From positions 1 to 35,503 of the forward strand of contig JBGCEZ010000066.1 in the NCBI GenBank assembly GCA_045106735.1: a stretch of DNA of 35,503 nucleotides, read 5' to 3'. The stretch is from JBGCEZ01 sp045106735 (GTDB lineage Bacteria > Planctomycetota > Phycisphaerae > Phycisphaerales > SM1A02). A model generated the notes under the pieces. The model searched no databases. It was not told the origin of the DNA and saw only the letters and a list, made by a program, of their open reading frames with translations. Shown piece after piece: positions 15,446 to 23,020 of the stretch (position 1 is its first letter; each line of letters starts with the position of its first letter). The position numbers were made by a program, and so were the translations under genes.

Positions 15446-18400
15446 ATGCTTCATCGCCGTCCGTCTTCCGCGGCCTTCCGCGCCACCACCACCCTGCTCA
15501 GCAGCGCCGCGGCCCTCGCCGCAGCGTGGACCGGATCGGCCGCCGCCCAGGTGGATCCGAACCAGGGCATGCTGCGCTCCCCTGACATTTCCGGCGACTC
15601 GATCGTCTTTGTCTACGCCAACGATCTCTGGGTCGTGGACAAGAACGGCGGCACCGCCCGCCCGCTCGCGTCGCCGCCCGGCCGAGAGTCCACGCCTCGC
15701 TTCAGCGACGACGGCGCGACGATTGCCTTCATCGGCAACTACGACGGCGGCAGCGACATCTACACCATCCCGTCGACCGGCGGCCTGCCGATGCGGGTCA
15801 CCCACCACCCCGGTGGTGAGCGCCTCTGCGACTGGCACGGCGACGACGAATTGCTCTTCGCCAGCATGAACATGAACGGCCTCGGCCGGCAGCCCAAGCT
15901 CTTCAGCGTGGGCGAAGCCGGCGGCCTGCCGGAAGAACTGCCGGTGCCGTACGGTCAGGCCGGCACGGTGAGCAAGGACGGCGAGTGGCTCGCCTACACG
16001 CCGAACAACCGCGACACGCGCACCTGGAAGCGCTACCGCGGCGGCATGGCCTCGGACATCTGGCTCTTCAACCTGAAGACGATGGAGAGCAAGCGGGTCA
16101 CCGACTGGGAAGGCACCGACACCCAGCCAATGTGGTCACCCGACGGCCGGAAGGTCCTTTACTACCTGAGCGACCGCGGGGACGAGCATCGCCTCAACCT
16201 GTGGCGGTACGACGTGGCCAAGGACAGCCACGAGCAGCTCACCGACTTCGCCGAGTACGACGTCAAGTGGCCGGCCATCGGCCCCAAGGGCGACGGCGGC
16301 CGCCGTGATCGCGGCGAGATCGTGTTCCAGCACGCTTCGCAGCTCAAGGTCATGGACCTTCGCAGCCAAGAGATCCGGGACGTTGAGGTCACGATCCCGG
16401 GGGCCCGCCCGACCCTCCGCCCGCAGCGCGTGGACGCCAGCGACTTCATCGCCGACTGGACCGTCGCCCCCGAGGGCGTCCGGGCCGCGGCCGAAGCGCG
16501 TGGCGACATCTGGACGCTGCCCAAGGAGAACGGCTCGCCCCGCAACTTGACCCGCACCAGCGGCGTGGCCGAGCGCGATCCTTCCTGGAGCCCGGATGGC
16601 CGCTGGATCGCGTTCTTCTCCGACGCCACCGGCGAGTACGAGCTGTACGTGACCCAGTCCGACGGCAAGGGCGAAACCCGCCAACTGACCGAGGGTTCGA
16701 GCACCTACTACTACAACGCCCTGTGGTCCCCGGACTCGACGCACATCGCCTTCAGCGACAAGGCGTCCAACATGTTCGTCTGCAACGTGGAGACGGGCGA
16801 GACCGAGCAGTTCGATCGCGAACCGCGTGGCGGACAGCCGCCGATGAGCTGGTCGCACGACGGCCGCTGGCTGACCTACGCCCGCTCGACCGAAGAGAAC
16901 CCCACGTCCAGTGTGTTCCTGTACGACACGCAAGCCGGTGAAGCCCACCAGGTCACGCACGGGATGTTCAACGACTCGAACCCGGTCTTCGACCACAAGG
17001 GCGAGTGGCTCTACTTCGCGTCGGACCGCAACTTCGCCCCAACGTATTCGTCGATCGACCTGAGCTTCATCTACGAGAATTCCAGCGTCCTGGTGGCGGT
17101 CCCGCTGCACGACGACGTGGAATGGCCCTGGACGCTCGAGAGCGATGAAGTGACCTGGGACGACGGCTCGTCGGACGAAGACGAGGACGGCGACGAGGGC
17201 GATACCGACGACGCCGACGATGGCGACGGCGATGACGACGGCGATGACGACGGCGACGACGCCGACGATGATGCCGACGCCGACGACGATTCGGATCGCG
17301 CCCGCCCCGCCCGCGAGCGTCGCGGAGCCGGCGATGAAGCCGATGCCGTGGCCGACGCGATCGCCGGATCCTGGAGTGGCACCCTCAGCGGCCTGTCCGC
17401 CGCCGGCGCCCCGCCGGAGATGGACACCGTCCCCTTCAACATGACCATCAAGGTCGCCGACGACGGCACGATTTCCGGATCTTCGGAAGCCATGGGCGAG
17501 TCGAGCGACTTTGATTCGATCAGCTTCGACGCCGACGGCGGCACCTTCGAGGCGACCACCAAGGAAGACGGCGTGACGTCGGTCCTCCGCGGCACGCTTG
17601 ACGATGACACGATGGAAGGCGAGTGGGAACTCGTCGAAGTCGGCGTCAGCGGCACGTGGAAGGCATCCCGGACCGATGACCGCTGGGTCGGCGTGGAGTT
17701 CTCCGTCGCCGGCGTCAGCCGTCCCGTGCCGGCCGCCGTGGCCACACAACTCGCCACCTCCTATCCCGACGGCCCCTTCGCCGGGGTGCAGGTCGCCGCA
17801 GTCCGCGAACGCATCCGTTCGCACACGCGGCCGGCCGCCGATGCGCTGATCGCCGAGATCGCCGGCTCCTGGTCCGGCACGCTCAACGGCCTCACCGCCA
17901 TGGGCCTGCCGCCGGAAATGGATTCGGCGCCCTACACGATGGACGTCCGCCGGTCCGGCAGCGGCTACTCGGCGAGCATGACGGTCGTCGGAGAAGAACA
18001 AGCGTTCGACGACGTCAGCTTTGACGAGTCGAGCGGCGCGTTCGAAGCCCAGTCGGTCGAAGACGGCATGACCAGCGTCCTGAAGGGCACGGTCAGCGGC
18101 AACTCCATCGAGGGCACTTGGGAAGTCATCGAGGCCGGAGCCAAGGGCACGTGGTCGGGTCGCCGCAGCGGTGCGAGCGCATCGGCCAGCGCCAGTGCGG
18201 GCGGCGCGAGCGCGTCGGCCAGTGCGTCGAGTGGCTCGGATGACGACGGCGACGACGGCGACGACGCGTCGCCAGACACCCTGAACATCAACCTTGAGGG
18301 CTTCGAGGCCCGCGCGGTGCAGATCCCGGTCGGCCCGGGAGCGTACGGCAACCTGGCCGTGAACCACCGCAACCAGTTGGTCTACGTGCGGGCCGGTGGC

Positions 18401-19831
18401 CCGAACATGGGCATCAAGCTCTTTGACATCACCGACGACTCGCGCAGCGAGAAGACGGTGCAAGCCGGCGTTGGCGGGTTCATCATGGGCCCGGACGGCA
18501 AGACGCTGATCTACCCCACCGGCTCGGGCGGCACCATCCGCCCGGCGACCGCGGGCGGCTCGGGCAACGCGGTCTCGACCCGGGGCATGACCACCCACGT
18601 TGAACCGCGGGCCGAATGGGCCCAGTTGCTCCGCGATGCCTGGCGCATCCAGCGCGACTTCTTCTACGTGGCCAACATGCACGGCGTTGACTGGGAGGCG
18701 GTGCACGATCAGTACGCCGCGATGCTCCCGGACGCCGTCACCCGCGAGGACGTGAGCTACATCATCCGCGAGATGATCAGCGAACTGAACGTGGGCCACG
18801 CGTACTACTGGGGCGGCGACGAAGAGTCGGCTCCCCGCCGCAACGTCGGCCTGCTCGGCGTGGACTTTGAGCTCCACGACGGGGCCTACCGCATCGCCGA
18901 AATCGTGCACGGCGGCCCGTGGGATCTTGACGCCCGCAACCCCCTGCACCTCCAAGGCACCGGCATCAAGGAAGGCCACTACCTCCACGCCGTCAATGGC
19001 ATCCCCATGGACACCAGCCTAGACCCCTGGGCCGCGTTCCTGGAGACCGCCGGCCGCGAGATCACCGTCACGGTGAGCGAGTCGTCGGAGATGGACGACT
19101 CGGCCAAGGATGTGGTCGTTCGCCCGATCGGCGGCGACGGCAACCTTCGCTACCGCGCCTGGATTGAAGCCAAGCGGAAGATGGTCGACGAGATGTCCGA
19201 CGGCCAGGTTGGCTACATCTACGTGCCCAATACCGGCGTCGACGGGCAGAACGATCTATTCCGCCAGTTCTACGGCCAGGTGGGCAAGAAGGCCCTGATC
19301 ATCGACGAGCGATGGAACGGCGGCGGCCAAATCCCGACGCGGTTCATCGAACTGCTCAACCGTCCGGTCACGAATTTCTGGGGCGTCCGCGACTCCATCG
19401 ACTGGAAGTGGCCCCCGGACTCGCACCAGGGTCCCAAGTGCATGCTCATCAACGGGCTCGCTGGCTCCGGCGGCGACATGTTCCCGTGGCTCTTCAAGCA
19501 GTCGGGATTGGGCAAGCTCATCGGCACCCGGACCTGGGGCGGCCTCGTTGGCATCTCCGGCAACCCGACGTTGATCGACGGCGGCTACACCGCGGTGCCG
19601 ACCTTCGGCTTCTACGAGACCGACGGCACCTGGGGCATCGAAGGCCACGGCGTCGATCCGGACATCGAGGTGATCGACGACCCGGCCAAGATGGTCGACG
19701 GCGGCGATCCGCAACTTGAGGTCGCCATCAAGGAGATGCTCAAGGAGATCGAGCGCTTCGACTACCCGACCCGCAACCGTCCGGACGCTCCGGACCGCAG
19801 CGGCATGGGCATCACGGAAGAGGACAAGTAA
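15446..19831 (+). CDS. Tricorn-type protease (S41 family) with duplicated inserted domain
   Basis: A 1461-residue exported protease. The ATG has GGAG at 9 bases and a signal peptide (TTLLSSAAALAAAW, then AAAQ). Residues about 35-570 form beta-propeller repeats of the TolB/tricorn kind (SPDGRWIAFFSDATGEYELY, WSPDSTHIAFSD). A very acidic Asp/Glu/Gly run follows (about 572-615). Next come two similar domains of about 100 residues (640-742 and 806-908), both AGSWSGTL...PPEMD...SVL.GT...GTW, then a Ser/Ala and Asp linker to about 944. The C-terminus has the tricorn C1-PDZ-C2 core: His1118 in ELNVGHAYYW, nucleophile Ser1341 in GLAGSGGDMF and Glu1399 in IEGHGVDPDIEV. The 58-residue Ser-Glu spacing matches archaeal tricorn (965 to 1023). 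The Ser preceding the catalytic His in tricorn is Gly here. It likely degrades peptides in the periplasm or outside the cell. Confidence 0.94.
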   Translation: MLHRRPSSAAFRATTTLLSSAAALAAAWTGSAAAQVDPNQGMLRSPDISGDSIVFVYANDLWVVDKNGGTARPLASPPGRESTPRFSDDGATIAFIGNYDGGSDIYTIPSTGGLPMRVTHHPGGERLCDWHGDDELLFASMNMNGLGRQPKLFSVGEAGGLPEELPVPYGQAGTVSKDGEWLAYTPNNRDTRTWKRYRGGMASDIWLFNLKTMESKRVTDWEGTDTQPMWSPDGRKVLYYLSDRGDEHRLNLWRYDVAKDSHEQLTDFAEYDVKWPAIGPKGDGGRRDRGEIVFQHASQLKVMDLRSQEIRDVEVTIPGARPTLRPQRVDASDFIADWTVAPEGVRAAAEARGDIWTLPKENGSPRNLTRTSGVAERDPSWSPDGRWIAFFSDATGEYELYVTQSDGKGETRQLTEGSSTYYYNALWSPDSTHIAFSDKASNMFVCNVETGETEQFDREPRGGQPPMSWSHDGRWLTYARSTEENPTSSVFLYDTQAGEAHQVTHGMFNDSNPVFDHKGEWLYFASDRNFAPTYSSIDLSFIYENSSVLVAVPLHDDVEWPWTLESDEVTWDDGSSDEDEDGDEGDTDDADDGDGDDDGDDDGDDADDDADADDDSDRARPARERRGAGDEADAVADAIAGSWSGTLSGLSAAGAPPEMDTVPFNMTIKVADDGTISGSSEAMGESSDFDSISFDADGGTFEATTKEDGVTSVLRGTLDDDTMEGEWELVEVGVSGTWKASRTDDRWVGVEFSVAGVSRPVPAAVATQLATSYPDGPFAGVQVAAVRERIRSHTRPAADALIAEIAGSWSGTLNGLTAMGLPPEMDSAPYTMDVRRSGSGYSASMTVVGEEQAFDDVSFDESSGAFEAQSVEDGMTSVLKGTVSGNSIEGTWEVIEAGAKGTWSGRRSGASASASASAGGASASASASSGSDDDGDDGDDASPDTLNINLEGFEARAVQIPVGPGAYGNLAVNHRNQLVYVRAGGPNMGIKLFDITDDSRSEKTVQAGVGGFIMGPDGKTLIYPTGSGGTIRPATAGGSGNAVSTRGMTTHVEPRAEWAQLLRDAWRIQRDFFYVANMHGVDWEAVHDQYAAMLPDAVTREDVSYIIREMISELNVGHAYYWGGDEESAPRRNVGLLGVDFELHDGAYRIAEIVHGGPWDLDARNPLHLQGTGIKEGHYLHAVNGIPMDTSLDPWAAFLETAGREITVTVSESSEMDDSAKDVVVRPIGGDGNLRYRAWIEAKRKMVDEMSDGQVGYIYVPNTGVDGQNDLFRQFYGQVGKKALIIDERWNGGGQIPTRFIELLNRPVTNFWGVRDSIDWKWPPDSHQGPKCMLINGLAGSGGDMFPWLFKQSGLGKLIGTRTWGGLVGISGNPTLIDGGYTAVPTFGFYETDGTWGIEGHGVDPDIEVIDDPAKMVDGGDPQLEVAIKEMLKEIERFDYPTRNRPDAPDRSGMGITEEDK

Positions 19832-19889
19832 ACCTCGACTTGAACGACTGAGCGGGCGATCTTGCCCGCCACTGCACGGCCACACGCCC

Positions 19890-19937
19890 GCGGGCCCGAG
19901 CCGATCCGACAGCGGATCGTCCTCGGGCCCGCTTTTT
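19890..19937 (+). terminator. Intrinsic terminator of the tricorn-type protease gene
   Basis: GCGGGCCCGAG (19890-19900) pairs with CTCGGGCCCGC (19922-19932), with an inner GATCC/GGATC stem, followed directly by five Ts (19933-19937). A smaller GCGGGC/GCCCGC hairpin (19852-19869) precedes it, nearer the stop codon. Confidence 0.9.
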
Positions 19938-20216
19938 CGTGGCCAAACGCGCGAGCGAACATCGATTCATGCGGTCCCGCCCCGGCGGAAACGCAACTCC
20001 CGGTACCCGGAAAGCCCGAATCGTCGAAAGCACGAATCAACCGTTGGATCGATCGCGGCCGACCGCTAGATTCGGGGTGGAGCGTGACCCGCGCTCGGCC
20101 GCTGATCTCGGAGGAGGAGGAGGAGCGTCGCCCGCTTGCGGTGTGATGCTTCCCACGCTCGAGCCGGCCCTCGCCTGCGGGCGGGGACCGGCTCGACGTT
20201 TTCCGACGGTCGGCGC

Positions 20217-20304
20217 AGTGCCGCTGGAGTGCCGCCTGAGTGCCGCCCAAGTGCCGCCCGAGTACCGCTGCAGTACCGCTGCAGTACCGCCGGAATGCCG
20301 CCCG
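20217..20304. repeat. 11-bp tandem array
   Basis: Eight consecutive 11-bp units without indels, consensus AGTGCCGCCNG: four AGTGCCGC-type, three AGTACCGC-type (two identical) and one AATGCCGC. Located 53 bases before the aminotransferase start, downstream of the protease terminator. Confidence 0.88.
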
Positions 20305-20357
20305 AGCCCGCGCACGCCACCGCCCTTCCAACCGCGACCGGCCAGTAGCATGGCGGC

Positions 20358-21638
20358 ATGAACACCGCCGCCCCCGCCACCGCGCTGACCATCGCCGCTC
20401 CGCAACTCGCCACCATTCGCGAGGCCTTCCCCGCCCTCGCCGGCGACACGATCCTGCTGGAGAACGCCGGCGGCTCGCAGGTCCCGCGCGAGGTCCCGGC
20501 CGCGATCGCCGAGTACATGCTCCGCGACTACGCCCAGCTCGGCGCCGGCTACCCCGCGTCCGACCGGGCGACCCAGACGGTGGCCGATGCCCACACGTGG
20601 ATCGAGTTGTTCATGAACGCCGGTTCGACCGGCCGGGTCATTCTGGGGGCGTCATGCACCAGCCTGGTGCGCAACCTTGCTGACATGCACGGCCGCACCC
20701 TCAGCCCGGGCGACGAGATCGTCATCTGCGACGAAGGCCACGAGGCCAACATCGGCCCGTGGCTCGAGCTCGCCTCGCGCGGCATCGTCATTCGCCACTG
20801 GCCGGTCGATCCGACGACCGGGCGGGCCGAGCTCGCCGCCCTCGAACCGATCATGAACGAGCGGACGCGGCTCGTCACCGGCATCCACGTGTCGAATCTC
20901 CGCGGCGAGATCCACAACGTTCGCGAGCTGGCTGAATTCGTCCACGCCCGCGGCGCCCGCCTGGCCGTTGACGGCGTGGCCTACGCCCCGCACCGGGCGA
21001 TCGATGTCCAAGCCCTCGGCGTCGACTGGTACCTGTACTCGACGTACAAGGTCTACGGCCCGCACATGGCCGCCCTGTTCGGGACGCACGAGGCACTCGC
21101 CGAACTCCCCGGCGTCAACCACTTTTTCATTCCCGCCGGCGACGTGCCGTACGCGTTCGAGCCCGGCGGCGCGAGCCACGAAGGCTGCGCGGGCCTGCTC
21201 GCCCTGCGGCCCCACCTCTGCCGGCTCGCGGCGATCGACGGATCGGCGGAAGCGGTTCCGGCCCCGGCCGACATCGACCGCCGCACCGTCGAACGAGCGT
21301 TTGCCGTGATGACCGCTTGCGAGTTGCCGCTGCAAGCCCGGCTCGTCGCGTGGATCGACGCCCATCCGCGCCTGCGGATCATCGGCCCGGCGAGCAGCGG
21401 AGTGGACGATCGCGTGGCCACGATCAGCTTCGTGCACGAATCCAAGTCATCGCGCGAGATTTCCGACGCGGTCAACGCCGCCGGATTCGGCATCCGCTAC
21501 GGGCACATGTATTCGATTCGCATGACCCGGGCCCTCGGCCTGGCCGACGATGACGGCGTCGTGCGCGTGAGTGCGGTGCACTACAACACCCCCGCCGAAG
21601 TCGACGCGCTGATCGAGCGGCTCGACGCGATCGTCTGA
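20358..21638 (+). CDS. Class V aminotransferase, cysteine desulfurase-like
   Basis: A 426-residue PLP enzyme of the aminotransferase class V fold. Seen: LENAGGSQVPREV at the N-terminus, the PLP-contacting Asp in AVDGVAYAPHRAIDVQALGVD and the Schiff-base Lys in YSTYKVYGPHMA, plus IRYGHMYSIRM and RVSAVHYNTPAEVDALI in the C-terminal domain. This pattern matches the SufS-related subfamily often labelled 'cysteine desulfurase-like (VC1184 type)'. No Fe-S scaffold or suf gene is nearby, so a role in cluster assembly is not supported by context; related enzymes act on other amino acids. No clear ribosome binding site precedes the ATG. It converges with the RCK membrane-protein gene, with a 10-bp array in between. 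Confidence 0.92.
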   Translation: MNTAAPATALTIAAPQLATIREAFPALAGDTILLENAGGSQVPREVPAAIAEYMLRDYAQLGAGYPASDRATQTVADAHTWIELFMNAGSTGRVILGASCTSLVRNLADMHGRTLSPGDEIVICDEGHEANIGPWLELASRGIVIRHWPVDPTTGRAELAALEPIMNERTRLVTGIHVSNLRGEIHNVRELAEFVHARGARLAVDGVAYAPHRAIDVQALGVDWYLYSTYKVYGPHMAALFGTHEALAELPGVNHFFIPAGDVPYAFEPGGASHEGCAGLLALRPHLCRLAAIDGSAEAVPAPADIDRRTVERAFAVMTACELPLQARLVAWIDAHPRLRIIGPASSGVDDRVATISFVHESKSSREISDAVNAAGFGIRYGHMYSIRMTRALGLADDDGVVRVSAVHYNTPAEVDALIERLDAIV

Positions 21639-21672
21639 AGTCGGACGCGGACGACGCCGTTCACGCCCCGCG

Positions 21673-21792
21673 CCGCACCCGGCAGCACTTGACCGCCCCC
21701 ACCCGAGCCTCGCCACATCCGGCCACATACGGCCGCACTTGACCGTACCCAGCCGCACCTCGCCACATCCGGCCGCACCCGCCCGCCCTCAG
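21673..21792. repeat. 10-bp tandem array in a convergent gap
   Basis: Twelve 10-bp steps with a CCNCANNNGG-like consensus (CCACATCCGG twice, CCACATACGG, CCGCACTTGA and others). The period is kept except for one 11+9 pair (21693-21712). The last unit covers the stop codon (21789-21791) of the minus-strand gene. It fills most of the 150-base gap between two converging genes. Confidence 0.8.
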
Positions 21793-22877
21793 CTCGCCGC
21801 CGCCGACGACATCTGCAGGCCGCGGACGCGTTCCAAGTCCGGCACGCGCCCTTGCAGCATCAAGCCATCACCCGGCCCGAGCCGAACGTCATGCGGCGGC
21901 ATCATGACGGCCGGTCGGTCGGGCGAGGTCATGTTGAGCACCATCACCCGGTGCTCGGCCAGCACCTCGCCCACCGTCATCCCGTCCATCGGGCCGCCGG
22001 TGCGCACCAGCCACCGCTGCATGCTCAGCAACTCGCCTTCCACGATGATCGAGTTGACGGTCGCCGGCGAGACCGCGCAACTGGCGAACGTCGGCGCACT
22101 GATGGCCGACTGACTCATGGCGAGTTCAATCGCGAATCCGTCGCGCACCTTGTCGGCCATGTTCTGATCGAACATCCGCAGCACCACGCGGATCGACGTG
22201 TTGATCTTCCGCGCGTCCATCGCGCACTCAAGGTTGGCCAGGTCATCGTCGGTGGCCAGCACAATGCTGCGCGCCCGGGCCACCCCCGCGTCGCCAAGCA
22301 AGGCTTCGCGCCGCGCGTCTCCGATCAGCAGCGGCGAGCCGTCACGGCGCACGTCTTCCAAGAACTGGTTGTTCGGATCACGCTCGATCACGACCACCGG
22401 CTCGCCAAGCCGGCGCAGGGTCAAGAACGTGTGGTAGCCAAGCCGGCCCAGGCCGACGAGGACGACGTGGTCGTGCATGGAAGCGGCGAGCATGGTGCAC
22501 CAGGAGTGTTCGAATCGGCGGCGATCACGCATGATCAGGGCGAAGTCGACGATGCCCTCGATGATGACCGTCAGTCCGACGATGGGAATGATGAAGAACA
22601 ACAGCTGCAGCGGCAGGGACGACGGAAAATCTTCCGGCGGCTCGCCCCAGACCAGCAAGAACGTCATGTGCATCGATTTGAGCAGGCCATGCTGCTTCTC
22701 GGGCTCAAGCCCGCGGAACATCAGGGCCCCGCCCACGAGCACCACCAGCATGATGAGCAGGCGAATCCGAAAGTGCTGCCAGCAGACCCGGAGAAAGCAC
22801 CACTCCGCCCACAGCCTCGTTCCCGGGCCGGTGGTGCGGCGAACACGCCTCAGTTCGTCAATACGGGGAACGGGCAT
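21789..22877 (-). CDS. RCK/TrkA-N membrane protein, ion-channel-like
   Basis: A 362-residue inner-membrane protein. It has a basic N-terminus, then transmembrane segment 1 (about 36-54, LLIMLVVLVGGALMF), a loop MTFLLVWGEPPEDFP (about 70-85) where a pore helix and filter would sit, and transmembrane segment 2 (about 90-112, LLFFIIPIVGLTVIIEG). From about residue 136 there is a Rossmann RCK-N domain (VVLVGLGRLGYH, then VVVIERD, GDARREALLGDAGV and IVLATDDDLANL), then an RCK-C domain ending LGPGDGLMLQG. This layout is that of two-segment potassium channels with a nucleotide-sensing domain. However, the TVGYGD selectivity filter is missing, so the ion conducted, if any, is unclear. The ATG has no strong ribosome binding site; a TATACT about 10-15 bases before it on the minus strand could be a -10 element, which would give a very short leader. 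Divergent from the FHA gene. Confidence 0.84.
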   Translation of the reverse strand: MPVPRIDELRRVRRTTGPGTRLWAEWCFLRVCWQHFRIRLLIMLVVLVGGALMFRGLEPEKQHGLLKSMHMTFLLVWGEPPEDFPSSLPLQLLFFIIPIVGLTVIIEGIVDFALIMRDRRRFEHSWCTMLAASMHDHVVLVGLGRLGYHTFLTLRRLGEPVVVIERDPNNQFLEDVRRDGSPLLIGDARREALLGDAGVARARSIVLATDDDLANLECAMDARKINTSIRVVLRMFDQNMADKVRDGFAIELAMSQSAISAPTFASCAVSPATVNSIIVEGELLSMQRWLVRTGGPMDGMTVGEVLAEHRVMVLNMTSPDRPAVMMPPHDVRLGPGDGLMLQGRVPDLERVRGLQMSSAAAS

Positions 22878-23020
22878 GGGCGACGAGTATAGAGGACCAG
22901 GATTCGGGATCCCGTGGATTCGGAGGTTGGCAAGCCGCGGTCAAGGCACGACACTTGGCTTTGCGCGCGGTCCGCACCGGCATCGCCCGCGTTCTTGCCC
23001 CCACCACCGGCCGATCCCCC

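Larger units (their letters stand above)
19832..20357. other. Intergenic region with terminator and 11-bp array
   Basis: 526 bases. A strong terminator lies at 19890-19937 and an 11-bp array at 20217-20304, with a GGA-rich patch at 20108-20126. The minus-strand and plus-strand open frames here cross the array and resemble no protein. Confidence 0.6.

Noticed and set aside
16136..18988. A 950-codon minus-strand open frame inside the tricorn-type protease gene.
   Set aside because: Antisense shadow of a gene with intact catalytic residues; no family motif or plausible start.
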